This document shows, one piece after another, positions 1 to 8,996 of a DNA stretch of 64,000 bases. Where the stretch lies: the NCBI RefSeq assembly GCF_003254275.1, contig NZ_QKZK01000002.1:62001-126000 (forward strand), in the 5' to 3' direction. The stretch's first letter is position 1, and every line of letters begins with the position of its first letter. The translations under genes and the position numbers were made by a program. The notes below the pieces were generated by a model. The model made no database searches, had not been told where the DNA came from, and was given only the letters and a program-made list of their open reading frames with translations. The stretch comes from Breznakibacter xylanolyticus. Its GTDB lineage: Bacteria; Bacteroidota; Bacteroidia; Bacteroidales; Marinilabiliaceae.

Positions 1-285
1 TACCCCAACCCCACCGGATTGCTGCGCAGCGGCACCAGTGGCAAGGTCATCATTCCCCAAACCCTGAAAAACACCCTGCTCATCCCCCAAAAAGCCACCA
101 TGAGCCAGCAAGACAAAATATTGGCTTACAAAGTCGAAGGCGACTCGGTGATGCAAAAAGTCATTACCGTGAAATCGACCCCCGACGGTAAAAATTATGC
201 CGTCCTATCAGGACTTTCCGAAGGCGACAAAATTGTTATCGAAGGCGTGGCGACCTTGAAAAACGGTGCGAAGATTAAGCTGTAA
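1..285 (+). CDS. RND efflux periplasmic adaptor, C-terminal fragment
   Basis: The reading frame is open from the first base, so this is the 3' end of a gene that starts outside the window. The 94 residues begin with NPTGLLRSGTSGKV, matching the NPDGLLRPGM-type segment of the beta-barrel/membrane-proximal domain of AcrA/MexA/HlyD-family membrane fusion proteins. It ends with the usual KVITVKS...GLSEGDKIVIEGVATLKNGAKIKL tail. Such adaptors bridge the inner-membrane RND pump and the outer-membrane channel; both partners follow directly downstream, which supports the call. A 253-bp gap separates it from the pump gene. Confidence 0.9.
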   Translation, partial: YPNPTGLLRSGTSGKVIIPQTLKNTLLIPQKATMSQQDKILAYKVEGDSVMQKVITVKSTPDGKNYAVLSGLSEGDKIVIEGVATLKNGAKIKL

Positions 286-351
286 CAAATGTATCCGGAT
301 TCATACTGATAAGCCGACTGTCAATGACGTTCAGTTGAGATCTTTGAATAT

Positions 352-442
352 AAGACAAGAAGATGATCAGACTTCAGACAGATAGATTTGACGAAAGAGA
401 TTTCTAAGAACAAAACTAAAAAACGTTCCTCATCTTATCATC
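352..442. repeat. Left copy of an imperfect inverted repeat flanking the efflux genes
   Basis: It holds the words AAGACAAGAAGAT, TCAGACAGAT and CCTCATCT-ATCATC in this order. The reverse complement of 5209-5294, downstream of the TolC gene, carries the same words in the same order and spacing, roughly 70% identical by eye. It lies between the adaptor and pump genes. Confidence 0.55.
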
Positions 443-538
443 CGTCCTCATCATCTCATGTCTTTTTCTCTCAACGAAACGACATAGGATTGGAAGTTGT
501 AACCGGACAAAATCATCAAAAAAAATAAAACCAACAAC

Positions 539-3500
539 ATGCTCAAAACATTCATAGAAAGACCGGTGTTGTCCACCGTGATTTCGATATTATTCGTGGT
601 GCTGGGAGCCATCGGGATATTCACCCTGCCCATTGAGCAGTATCCCAACATTGCCCCGCCAACGGTGAAGGTGTCGGCCAACTACAACGGGGCGAGTGCC
701 GAGGCTGTGCTCAACAGTGTCATCATCCCCCTGGAGGAGTCCATCAACGGGGTGGAAGGCATGACCTACATGACCTCATCGGCATCCAACGGCGGTGGTG
801 CGTCCATCACCGTTTTTTTCAAACAGGGTATTGACCCCGACATTGCCACGGTCAACGTGCAAAACCGCGTATCACAGGCCACCGCCCTGCTCCCCTCGGA
901 GGTGACCCAAAGCGGGGTAACGGTCCGCAAGCAGCAAAACAGTACGCTGTTGCTCATCGCCATCGCATCGACCAACCCCGACTACGATGCCGAATTCATC
1001 CAAAACTACGCCAACATCAACGTGCTTCCGCAAATCAAGCGGGTGCCGGGTGTGGGTGACGCCAGCGTTTACGGCGCCAAAGACTACTCGATGCGTGTGT
1101 GGCTCAAGCCCGACGTGATGAACACCTACGGCATCACCCCCGCAGAAGTGATTGCCGCCCTGCGCGACCAAAACATCGAGGCCGCACCGGGTGAACTGGG
1201 TGCCAACAGCGACCAAACCTTTCAATATGCCCTCAAATACACCGGACGATTGAAGTCGTCGGAAGCCTTTGGCGACATCGTCATCCGATCCAACAAGTCA
1301 CAGGTGTTGCGACTGCGCGACGTGGCCGACGTGCAGTTGGGATCGCTCAGCTACAGCGTCTACTCAGAGAACAACGGCAACCCGGCCATCGTGATTGGCG
1401 TGAGCCAGACAGCCGGATCAAACGCCAAGGAAGTTATTGACCAAATCAAGCAAGCCCTGCACGAGGCCTCCGGCAGCTTCCCTCCCGGCATTCAATACGA
1501 TTACGAGGTAGATGCCAGCGAATTTCTCGATGCCTCCATCGAAAAAGTGCTCCACACACTGCTCGAAGCCTTTGTGCTAGTGTTCATCGTGGTGTTCATC
1601 TTCCTGCAAAACATTCGCGCCACCATCATCCCGGCCATTGCCGTGCCGGTGGCCATCATTGGTACCTTCTTCTTTTTGCTGCTATTCGGATTCTCCATCA
1701 ACCTGCTCACCCTGTTTGCGCTGGTGCTGGCCATCGGCATTGTGGTGGATGATGCCATTGTGGTGGTGGAAGCCGTGCACGCCCACATGGACGCCGGCGA
1801 AAAAGACCCCAAGAAAGCCACCTTCAAGGCCATTCACGAAATTGCCCCGGCCATTGTATCCATCACCCTGGTGATGGCGGCCGTGTTCATCCCGGTAAGC
1901 TTCATCAGCGGCACCAGCGGCATCTTTTTCAAACAATTTGGGTTGACCCTGGCCATCTCCATCATCATCTCGGCAGTGAACGCCCTCACGCTAAGCCCCG
2001 CTCTTTGCGCCCTGTTCCTCAAGTCGCACGAAGACGAGATGAAAGAAAAGAGCATCTTCAAGCGTTTTTACAAATACTTCAATGTTGGCTTCAACGCCAT
2101 GACCGACAAATACAGCACCTCGCTGAAGTTTTTGGGTAAGAAAAACAACCGTTGGATCACCGCTGCCATCATTGTGGTGTTCACCGCCATTTTGATGGGT
2201 TTAATGAAGATGATTCCGGCAGGATTTGTACCGCAGGAAGACAGCGGCCGCGTGATGGGCGTGATATCCCTGCCTCCGGGTGCCTCGCTCGAACGTACCG
2301 ACAGCATTGTGAAAGAAACGGTAAAAATTGCCGAGTCGATCCCCGAAGTCATCAGCGTAACCAACATTACCGGGATGAGCTTTATGGCCGGATCGGGCAG
2401 TCCCTATGGGTCGGTCATCATCAAACTCAAACCCTGGAACGACCGCGATGTCACATCGGCCGAAGTGGTGGCGCAACTCAAGGCCAAAACCCAACACATC
2501 ACCAACGCCTCGTTCATGTTCTTTGGCACGCCCACCCTGCAAGGCTTTGGCTTGAGCAGTGGCGTGGAGCTGAAGATGCAGGACAAAACCGGCGGCGACG
2601 TGAACCGTTTTTTTGAAGTAACCAGTGAGTACATCGAAAAACTCAAACTTCGCGAAGAGGTGATGATGGTGATGAACACCTTCGACCCCCGATTTCCGCA
2701 AAAGATGATAGAGGCCAACATTGCCAAAATTAAAGATGCCGGCCTCACCCTCAACGAAGTGATGACTGCCATGCAGGCTTACGTGGGCAGCATGTACGTG
2801 TCGAACTTCAACATTTACGGGAAGCAGTTTCGGGTGATGGTGCAAGCGGCACCCGAATACCGCACCAAGCTGGAGGATTTGAGCGGACTCACCGTGAAAA
2901 CGGCTAACGGCAAGATGGCACCCATCACCGAGTTCATCGACATCAAAGACGTGACCGGACCACAAACGCTCAGCCGATTCAACCTGTTCACCTCAATGGA
3001 CGTGACCATCATTCCCAACTTTATGAAAGGTTACAACACGGGTAGCGTGTTAAACGTGCTCAAGGAGATTGAATTGCCCGAGGGTTATGGCTACGACTTT
3101 GCGGGCATGACGCGCGAAGAAGCCAACAGCAGCAACCAAACCATCATCATCTTCATTTTGTGTATCGTGTTTGTGTACCTGCTATTGGCCGCCCTTTACG
3201 AGAGCTACATTCTGCCTCTGGCGGTGATTTTCTCGTTGCCCGTGGGCTTGGCCGGGGTGTTCATGTTCATCTTTGGCTCGCTGATGAACGGAAGCGGCAT
3301 CACCAACAACATCTACGTGCAGATATCACTCATCATGCTCATTGGCCTGCTGGCCAAAAATGCCATCCTCATTGTGGAATATGCCCTGCAGCGACGCAAG
3401 GCCGGTATGAGCATCACCAAGGCGGCCATCAGCGGTGCCGTGGCGCGTTTGCGCCCCATTTTGATGACCTCGTTTGCCTTCATCTTTGGCCTGTTGCCTC

Positions 3501-3703
3501 TGGCAGTGGCACACGGCGCCGGCGCAACCGGTAACAAATCCATCGGCATCAGCGCCATTGGCGGGATGCTCATCGGAACCATCATCGGGGTGATGATCAT
3601 TCCCGTGCTGTTTATGATGTTCCAAAGCCTGCACGAGCGAATGAGCAAACACAAAATCGTCACCACCGACGACAATCTCAACAACATCGAAATCACACAT
3701 TAA
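539..3703 (+). CDS. RND multidrug efflux pump, AcrB/MexB (HAE1) family permease
   Basis: The 1054-residue protein has the normal HAE1 length. It is an inner-membrane proton/drug antiporter that extrudes hydrophobic compounds through a TolC-like channel. The N-terminus (MLKTFIERPVLSTVISIL, then LPIEQYPNIAPP) is the classic AcrB start with TM1. Two porter/docking halves each follow a TM block. The first block contains LALVLAIGIVVDDAIVVVEAV, in which the paired aspartates of the TM4 proton relay are visible (GIVVDDAIVVVE). The second contains the cognate LLAKNAILIVEYA. The GSGSPYGSV and FGLSSGVEL segments belong to the second porter half. The substrate cannot be told from sequence. It is followed after 2 bases by the outer-membrane factor gene, so the two are clearly cotranscribed. 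Confidence 0.96.
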   Translation: MLKTFIERPVLSTVISILFVVLGAIGIFTLPIEQYPNIAPPTVKVSANYNGASAEAVLNSVIIPLEESINGVEGMTYMTSSASNGGGASITVFFKQGIDPDIATVNVQNRVSQATALLPSEVTQSGVTVRKQQNSTLLLIAIASTNPDYDAEFIQNYANINVLPQIKRVPGVGDASVYGAKDYSMRVWLKPDVMNTYGITPAEVIAALRDQNIEAAPGELGANSDQTFQYALKYTGRLKSSEAFGDIVIRSNKSQVLRLRDVADVQLGSLSYSVYSENNGNPAIVIGVSQTAGSNAKEVIDQIKQALHEASGSFPPGIQYDYEVDASEFLDASIEKVLHTLLEAFVLVFIVVFIFLQNIRATIIPAIAVPVAIIGTFFFLLLFGFSINLLTLFALVLAIGIVVDDAIVVVEAVHAHMDAGEKDPKKATFKAIHEIAPAIVSITLVMAAVFIPVSFISGTSGIFFKQFGLTLAISIIISAVNALTLSPALCALFLKSHEDEMKEKSIFKRFYKYFNVGFNAMTDKYSTSLKFLGKKNNRWITAAIIVVFTAILMGLMKMIPAGFVPQEDSGRVMGVISLPPGASLERTDSIVKETVKIAESIPEVISVTNITGMSFMAGSGSPYGSVIIKLKPWNDRDVTSAEVVAQLKAKTQHITNASFMFFGTPTLQGFGLSSGVELKMQDKTGGDVNRFFEVTSEYIEKLKLREEVMMVMNTFDPRFPQKMIEANIAKIKDAGLTLNEVMTAMQAYVGSMYVSNFNIYGKQFRVMVQAAPEYRTKLEDLSGLTVKTANGKMAPITEFIDIKDVTGPQTLSRFNLFTSMDVTIIPNFMKGYNTGSVLNVLKEIELPEGYGYDFAGMTREEANSSNQTIIIFILCIVFVYLLLAALYESYILPLAVIFSLPVGLAGVFMFIFGSLMNGSGITNNIYVQISLIMLIGLLAKNAILIVEYALQRRKAGMSITKAAISGAVARLRPILMTSFAFIFGLLPLAVAHGAGATGNKSIGISAIGGMLIGTIIGVMIIPVLFMMFQSLHERMSKHKIVTTDDNLNNIEITH

Positions 3704-3705
3704 GC

Positions 3706-5127
3706 ATGACCATGAGACATCACCATATTCGCAAAAGTCTGCTGGCGCTGACCCTCACCGGGGCAGCCCTGCTGACCTCGTGCAAAAGCCATCAACCCAT
3801 GGCCGAAGCCGGCACCGATGTGAGCCGGCTGTACCGCCAGGCCGACACGCTGGTGACCGACACCACCACCATCGCCGACACCCCCTGGCAAACGTACTTC
3901 GCCGATGCCAACCTGAAAGCGCTGCTCACCGAAGGCATTGAGAAGAACCTCAACCTGCAGATTGCCCAAACGCGCATTCAGCAGGCCGAAGCGAGCCTGA
4001 GCATGGCACGAGGCGCCAACCTGCCCACGCTGGCTCTGGCCGCGCAAGGCAGTCACACCCGCCTGAGCAACGGCGCCGACGGCACCAAAGTGTTGGGATA
4101 CAACTATAGCACCAACTTCCAACTGGGCTTTGTGGCCAGTTGGGAGATGAACCTGTGGGGCAAACTCAGCAGTCAAACCAAGGCGCGGTATGCCTCCTTC
4201 TTAAGCAGCTACGAGTACCGCAACCTGATTCAAACCAACGTGATTGCCGGCATTGCCAAGGCTTATTACGCACTGATGGCGCTCGATGAACAACTGCGCA
4301 TCACCACCGAAACGGTGGAACTGCTTCGCCAAAGTGCCGAAACCATGCAGGCACTCAAAGATGCCGGGCAAACCACCGGGGCAGCCGTGGAGCAAAGCAA
4401 AGCGTTGCTTTACAACACCCAGCTCTCCATTGCCACGCTCCAAAGCCAGATACGCCAACAGGAAAACGCCATTTGCGTGCTCCTGGGACGGGCGCCGGGG
4501 GCGATCGAACGGTCGTCGATCATCGCACAAACCGATGCCCCGCAACTGAACCATGGCGTGCCCGCGCAAATGATGGCCTTGCGCCCCGACGTGAAACAGG
4601 CCGAGCTGTCGTTTCGCGCCGCCTGCGAACTCACCAACGTGGCTCAGGCCAGCCTCTACCCCACCTTCACGCTGAGCACCGCCTCGCTGGGCTTCGCGTC
4701 GGGCGAACTGGCCGACTTTTTTAAACCCGCCAACATTGCCGCCAACATTGCCGCAGGCATCAGCCAGCCCCTGCTGTACAAACGACAACTGAAGGGCAAC
4801 CTGATGATTGCCAAAGCGCAGCAACAAGAAGCCCTGCTTACCTTTCAGAGCACGGTGCTGACGGCCGGGCAAGAAATTTCGGACATCCTGTACGGTTACC
4901 AGGCCTCACTGAGTAAAAACGAGCTGCGCAACCGGCAAATCGCCTCGCTCACCACAGCCGTCGATTTCACCCAGGAGCTGCTGCGCGCCGGTGAGGCCAC
5001 CTACACCGAAGTGCTCAACGCCCAGCAAAGCCTGCTGCAAGCTCAGCTGAGCCGCGTGAACGACCGTTTGGAACAACTCAACTTTAGCGTCAGCCTCTAC
5101 AAAGCCCTGGGGGGCGGTGTGAGATGA
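3706..5127 (+). CDS. Outer-membrane efflux lipoprotein, TolC/NodT family
   Basis: This 473-residue protein starts 2 bases after the pump stop codon. The N-terminus has a lipoprotein signal ending LLTSCKS, so Cys would be lipidated (SpII lipobox). Two TolC/OEP repeats are visible. Markers include TPWQTYFADANLKALL, the helical stretch NLNLQIAQTRIQQAEASL, the beta-barrel strand WEMNLWGKLSSQTKARYAS, and the second-half counterpart LRPDVKQAELSFRAA. This set is typical of NodT-type outer-membrane factors (OprM-like). It would form the trimeric exit duct for the upstream RND pump. A second possible ATG sits two codons downstream (3712). The operon ends at the hairpin near 5303. Confidence 0.95.
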   Translation: MTMRHHHIRKSLLALTLTGAALLTSCKSHQPMAEAGTDVSRLYRQADTLVTDTTTIADTPWQTYFADANLKALLTEGIEKNLNLQIAQTRIQQAEASLSMARGANLPTLALAAQGSHTRLSNGADGTKVLGYNYSTNFQLGFVASWEMNLWGKLSSQTKARYASFLSSYEYRNLIQTNVIAGIAKAYYALMALDEQLRITTETVELLRQSAETMQALKDAGQTTGAAVEQSKALLYNTQLSIATLQSQIRQQENAICVLLGRAPGAIERSSIIAQTDAPQLNHGVPAQMMALRPDVKQAELSFRAACELTNVAQASLYPTFTLSTASLGFASGELADFFKPANIAANIAAGISQPLLYKRQLKGNLMIAKAQQQEALLTFQSTVLTAGQEISDILYGYQASLSKNELRNRQIASLTTAVDFTQELLRAGEATYTEVLNAQQSLLQAQLSRVNDRLEQLNFSVSLYKALGGGVR

Positions 5128-5149
5128 TGCGCATCTGATAGGGTTATGA

Positions 5150-5208
5150 AAGTATCAAGACGCAAGTATCAAGACACAAGTATCAAGACGCAAGTATCAA
5201 GACGCAAG
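5150..5208. repeat. 14-bp tandem repeat, four units
   Basis: The unit AAGTATCAAGACGC occurs at 5150, 5164 (one change), 5178 and 5192, followed by a partial AAG. It sits 22 bases after the TolC-family stop codon and abuts the right copy of the inverted repeat. Confidence 0.9.
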
Positions 5209-5294
5209 ATGATGAGATGAGGAAAGACGTTTAAATCGGTCCTCTCTGACTCTTCAGTCTCATCTGTCTGACGTTTGAGAATCTTCTTGTCTTT
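5209..5294. repeat. Right copy of the inverted repeat flanking the efflux genes
   Basis: Its reverse complement contains AAGACAAGAAGAT, TCAGACAGAT and CCTCATCTCATCATC in the order found at 352-442. Confidence 0.55.
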
Positions 5295-5302
5295 TAATCG
5301 CC

Positions 5303-5345
5303 AAAGCGCGGAGAGGTTCAATGCAACCCTCCGCGCTTTTTTTAT
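5303..5345 (+). terminator. Rho-independent terminator of the efflux operon
   Basis: The perfect 11-bp stem AAAGCGCGGAG / CTCCGCGCTTT (5303-5313, 5329-5339) extends inwards by GGTT/AACC and is followed by a T-run. Confidence 0.85.
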
Positions 5346-5429
5346 TGAATACAAATGATGTGATGCGCACCATGAGAATGGCACGAGCAACGAAATAAAA
5401 ACCTGACTCACACTGGAAAATCGAAGTTG

Positions 5430-5670
5430 CCGACAACAGTCAACAGAATTTTGAACGCATGTTTTGAGCTCGCGACGACCGACAACAGCGTTTTGCACGC
5501 ATGTTTTGGGCTCGCGACGACCGACAACAGCATTTTGCACGCATGTTTTAGGCTCGCGTCATCCGACAACAGGGTTTTGCACGCATGTTTTGGGCTCGCG
5601 TCATCCGACAACCGGGTTTTGCACGCATGTTTTAAGCTCGCGTCATCCGACAACAGCGTTTTGCACGCGA
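5430..5670. repeat. 42-bp tandem array, about 5.5 units
   Basis: Units begin CCGACAACAG at 5430, 5479, 5521, 5563, 5605 and 5647. All are exactly 42 bp except the first, which has a 7-bp insertion; the last is cut short. Each unit contains TTTTGCACGCATGTTTT and GGCTCGCG. The unit is 14 codons long and lacks stops in several frames, which creates open but probably meaningless reading frames on both strands. There is no spacer diversity, so it is not CRISPR. Confidence 0.9.
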
Positions 5671-5758
5671 GCAAAAAGGTTCCCGACGATTGTCGCGAAC
5701 CCATGCATCATGTCATCGCTGACAAAGACGGGGGCATCCAACCGCAATCAATATCATG

Positions 5759-5790
5759 GTTTTCATCTTCCATCAAAAGGGTTAATTTTG
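5759..5790 (+). promoter_or_regulatory. Bacteroidota-type promoter for the DUF554 gene
   Basis: A -33-like TTTTC (5759-5763) is followed after 19 bases by the -7 element TAATTTTG (5783-5790). It lies 32 bases before the chosen ATG and supports a start downstream of the tandem array. Confidence 0.6.
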
Positions 5791-5822
5791 CAATTCTCAC
5801 AATTCAACAATCACAACAAAGC

Positions 5823-6536
5823 ATGACAGGCACATTGGTCAATGCCGCCACGGTGGTGGTGGGCAGCCTTTTGGGGGTTTGGTTTCGCGGGCGATTGTCG
5901 CAAAACATCGTCAAGACGGTGTTTCAGGGCATTGGGCTGTTCACGCTCTACCTGGGCTTTTCCATGTCCATCAAGGGCACGGCCATGCTCACCATCGTGT
6001 TTAGCGTCATCCTTGGCGCCATCACCGGGCAATGGTTGCAGATAGATCGCCAGATTGAACGGGTGGCCAACCGCCTCAAACACCATTTGCGCATCCGGGA
6101 CGACCGCTTTTCCGAAGGGTTTATCACCGCCTTTTTGCTCTTTTGCATTGGTTCGATGACCATTTTGGGTGCCTTTGAAGAAGGCATGGGGCGCGGTTCA
6201 CAAATACTGCTCACCAAAGCCTTGATGGACGGTTTCGCCGCCATTGCGCTGGCATCGGCTCTGGGCTATGGCGTGGGCTTTTCGGCGCTGCCGCTACTTC
6301 TCTACCAGGGGGGTCTCACCCTGCTGGCCTGGTGGCTGGGGCACATTGTACCCACCGAGGGCATCGACAACCTCACGTCGGTGGGCGGCATTCTCATCAT
6401 CGGGCTAGGCATTAACATCCTTGAACTCAAAAAAATTAACGTCACCAATATGCTCCCCGCCCTGCTTTGGATTTTTCCGCTGCTTTGGCTGGGCAAACAT
6501 TTACAACGCTTTTTCGACCAACTCATCACACCATAA
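5823..6536 (+). CDS. DUF554 family membrane protein
   Basis: The 237-residue protein starts MTGTLVNAATVVVGSLLGVWF, the typical DUF554 (YdfK/YqgA-like) N-terminus. The frame is open upstream to 5427, but that part is the 42-bp array. The promoter at 5759-5790 and family length both favour the ATG at 5823. Six or more hydrophobic segments are visible, with family-like FITAFLLFCIGSMTILGAFEEG and SVGGILIIGLGINIL. It is an integral inner-membrane protein; its biochemical role is not established. The stop lies only 14 bases before the next ATG, so it may be cotranscribed with the sugar-kinase fusion, but nothing links the functions. Confidence 0.88.
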   Translation: MTGTLVNAATVVVGSLLGVWFRGRLSQNIVKTVFQGIGLFTLYLGFSMSIKGTAMLTIVFSVILGAITGQWLQIDRQIERVANRLKHHLRIRDDRFSEGFITAFLLFCIGSMTILGAFEEGMGRGSQILLTKALMDGFAAIALASALGYGVGFSALPLLLYQGGLTLLAWWLGHIVPTEGIDNLTSVGGILIIGLGINILELKKINVTNMLPALLWIFPLLWLGKHLQRFFDQLITP

Positions 6537-6550
6537 TACCGCAATCACAC

Positions 6551-7984
6551 ATGAATCAGGATACCCATTCCCTCTTAGTTGCCCAATTTGAAGCATGGGC
6601 CGGCGAGCCCCTTGAGTCGATGACCACCCTGCCCCCCTCGGGCTCGTACCGCGAATACTACCGCATGAAAAGCGCCCATCGCAGCGCTTTGGGTGTTTAC
6701 AACACCGACGCCAAAGAAAACCGGGCGTTCATCGACTTCACCCGTCGTTTTCGGGAACAAGGGCTGCCCGTGCCCGATGTGTACGCGGCCGACGAAGATA
6801 ACTGCATCTACCTGATTGAAGATTTGGGCTCGGTAACCCTGTTTGACCATCTGCAACGCAACAATGGCTTCAACGACGAGGTCATCGACTTTTACAAAAA
6901 GGTGATCCGCGCCCTCATCGGATTTCAATTGCAGGGTGCCGATTGCATCGACTACCACACGTGCTATCCCCGCCAGGCCTTCGACCGGCAATCGATGCTG
7001 TGGGATTTGCACTATTTTAAATACTACTTTTTAAAGCTCGCCCGCATCCCCTTCGATGAGCAGTTGCTCGAGGACGATTACAACACCTTTATCAATTATC
7101 TGCTGGAGGCCGATGGTCATTACTTTATGTACCGCGATTTCCAGTCGCGCAACATCATGGTGAAAGATGGCGAGCCCTGGTTCATCGACTACCAGGGTGG
7201 CCGCCGCGGTGCCTTGCAATACGACATCGCTTCGCTGCTTTACGATGCCAAGGCAGCCATGCCCGAGACGCTGCGCGATGAGCTGTTCGACTTTTACATG
7301 GACGAACTCTCCCGTCACATACCCGTGAACCGCACCACCTTTAAGGCGCACTATCAGGCCTTTGTACTCATCCGCATCATGCAGGCCATGGGCGCCTACG
7401 GCTTCCGGGGTTTTTACGAAAAAAAGGCGCACTTCCTGCAAAGCATCCCCCATGCGCTCAAAAACCTCGCCCATTTGCTCCGGGTGGTGCAACTGCCCGT
7501 GCCCCTACCCACCCTGCTCAACACCCTGAGCCTGGTGGCCGAATCGGAAACCCTCAACGGCATTGCCCGCGAAAGTAGCCTGCTGAACGTGGCCATTTGC
7601 AGCTTCTCCTACAAACGCGGCATCCCGGTGGACATCTCGGGCAACGGCGGCGGCTTTGTGTTCGACTGTCGCGCCCTGCACAACCCCGGAAAATACGATC
7701 AGTACAAGCCCCTCACGGGAAAGGATGCCGAGGTGATCACCTTTTTGGAACAAGAAGATGAAGTGGCCGAATTCCTGAGCCATGCCAAAGCATTGGTAAG
7801 CCAATCGGTGAACCGATACACCCAACGAGGCTTTAAAAACCTGATGGTAAACTTTGGCTGCACCGGCGGTCAGCATCGCTCGGTGTATTGCGCCGAGCAA
7901 TTGGCCAAACACTTGCAAGGCAATCCCGATGTGAAAGTCACCCTCCGCCACCTGGAACAGGAAATGAAAGCTCCGGTAAAATGA
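6551..7984 (+). CDS. AmgK-like sugar kinase fused to a RapZ C-terminal domain
   Basis: The 477-residue protein has two parts. Residues 1 to about 330 are an APH/ChoK-fold phosphotransferase: GSYREYYRM as nucleotide-binding loop, catalytic YRDFQSRNIM (Asp196, Asn201) and metal-binding FIDYQGG (Asp213). This resembles AmgK, the anomeric MurNAc/GlcNAc kinase of peptidoglycan recycling. Residues about 345-470 match the RapZ C-terminal domain: FSYKRGIPVD, FVFDCRALHNPG, KPLTGKD and the hallmark NFGCTGGQHRSVYCAEQLA. In E. coli that domain senses GlcN6P. The RapZ N-terminal P-loop kinase is absent. A possible GTG/TTG start upstream is not needed; the ATG at 6551 fits the family. The MurU-like gene downstream supports a sugar-1-phosphate then NDP-sugar route. 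Substrate and sensing role are inference. Confidence 0.85.
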   Translation: MNQDTHSLLVAQFEAWAGEPLESMTTLPPSGSYREYYRMKSAHRSALGVYNTDAKENRAFIDFTRRFREQGLPVPDVYAADEDNCIYLIEDLGSVTLFDHLQRNNGFNDEVIDFYKKVIRALIGFQLQGADCIDYHTCYPRQAFDRQSMLWDLHYFKYYFLKLARIPFDEQLLEDDYNTFINYLLEADGHYFMYRDFQSRNIMVKDGEPWFIDYQGGRRGALQYDIASLLYDAKAAMPETLRDELFDFYMDELSRHIPVNRTTFKAHYQAFVLIRIMQAMGAYGFRGFYEKKAHFLQSIPHALKNLAHLLRVVQLPVPLPTLLNTLSLVAESETLNGIARESSLLNVAICSFSYKRGIPVDISGNGGGFVFDCRALHNPGKYDQYKPLTGKDAEVITFLEQEDEVAEFLSHAKALVSQSVNRYTQRGFKNLMVNFGCTGGQHRSVYCAEQLAKHLQGNPDVKVTLRHLEQEMKAPVK

Positions 7985-8008
7985 CCCCATCCTTCATCCA
8001 TCATCACC

Positions 8009-8042
8009 AACGCCATTTCAGACCGGAATGGCGTTTATTATT
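8009..8042 (+). terminator. Rho-independent terminator after the kinase fusion
   Basis: The perfect 9-bp stem AACGCCATT / AATGGCGTT (8009-8017, 8027-8035) has a 9-base loop and is followed by TATTATTT. Confidence 0.7.
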
Positions 8043-8240
8043 TCACAACCCGCCTTGTATTTGTGGAATGCCATCGTTTGCACAACTGAATTGGAGATTT
8101 TTTTCTTTATATGATATTTTCATGAAAAAAGTCAATATTTTTGAAACCTTTTAAAAAATTGAGCTGCAAAGCCGGTTTTGTCTCCATAAAAATTAAAATT
8201 CGTCCATAAAAAAGACCAAAACGCAAAAAAAATACACCCA

Positions 8241-8972
8241 ATGCTCAATGCCATGATATTTGCAGCCGGGTTGGGCACCCGCCTGATGCCGCTCACGCAA
8301 AACACACCCAAAGCGATGGTCCAAGTCAACGGGCAACCATTGCTGTGGTACGCCATTCACAACGTCATACAAGCCGGAGCAACCCGTATTGTGGTGAACG
8401 TGCACCATTTTGCCCCGCAAATTATCGCATACCTCAATGAGCTGAGTTTTCCGGGGGTGGAAATCATGGTCTCCGACGAACGCGACCAACTGTTGGAAAC
8501 CGGCGGCGGATTATTGAAAGCAAAAAATTTGTTTGTGAAAGATGCCCCCATCCTGATTCACAACGCCGATGTGCTCACCAACAGCAACCTCACAACATTG
8601 GTGAACCAACACCGCACCAACGGGGCACTGGCCACCCTGATGGTGCAGCAACGCCCCACGCAACGCTATCTGCTCTTCGACTGCAACGACGAGCTTTGCG
8701 GATGGGAAAACCTCAAAACGGGCGAACGCATCATCACCCGCGACAAAGACCACCTGCAACAGATGGCCTTCAACGGCATCCAAATGGTCGACTACCGCAT
8801 TCTGGAGATGCTGGGCGGGGTACGGAAGTTCTCCATCACCCGGGGCTATCTCGACCTGTCACCCGACTACGCCATTCGTGCCTGGAAAGACTGGCAGGGG
8901 CAGTGGTTCGACATAGGAACCATCGAGAAACTCCATGAAGCGATCCATGAATTCAAACACAACACACAATAA
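8241..8972 (+). CDS. Sugar-1-phosphate nucleotidyltransferase, MurU-like
   Basis: The 243-residue protein carries the nucleotidyltransferase signature MIFAAGLGTRLMPLTQNTPKAM (G-x-G-T-R-L...PK) for NTP binding, then the LLETGGGLLKAK loop seen in MurU and related NDP-sugar pyrophosphorylases. HNADVLT supplies the metal-binding Asp, and FNGIQMVDYRIL with WFDIGTIEKL closes the fold. The length is that of the short MurU-type enzymes, without a left-handed beta-helix acyltransferase domain. MurU makes UDP-MurNAc from MurNAc-1-phosphate, the product of AmgK. The AmgK-like gene immediately upstream makes a recycling pair likely, although a terminator-like hairpin and 256 bp separate them. Confidence 0.85.
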   Translation: MLNAMIFAAGLGTRLMPLTQNTPKAMVQVNGQPLLWYAIHNVIQAGATRIVVNVHHFAPQIIAYLNELSFPGVEIMVSDERDQLLETGGGLLKAKNLFVKDAPILIHNADVLTNSNLTTLVNQHRTNGALATLMVQQRPTQRYLLFDCNDELCGWENLKTGERIITRDKDHLQQMAFNGIQMVDYRILEMLGGVRKFSITRGYLDLSPDYAIRAWKDWQGQWFDIGTIEKLHEAIHEFKHNTQ

Positions 8973-8996
8973 ACACACACTTATTAAAAAAAAGCA

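Noticed and set aside
5430-5670. Possible CRISPR array (also considered at 56014-56160)
   Set aside because: Units are directly adjacent without unique spacers, and no cas genes are present.
5408-5822. Open frames over the 42-bp array, including an N-terminal extension of the DUF554 protein
   Set aside because: They follow from a stop-free repeat unit divisible by three; a good promoter lies downstream at 5759-5790.
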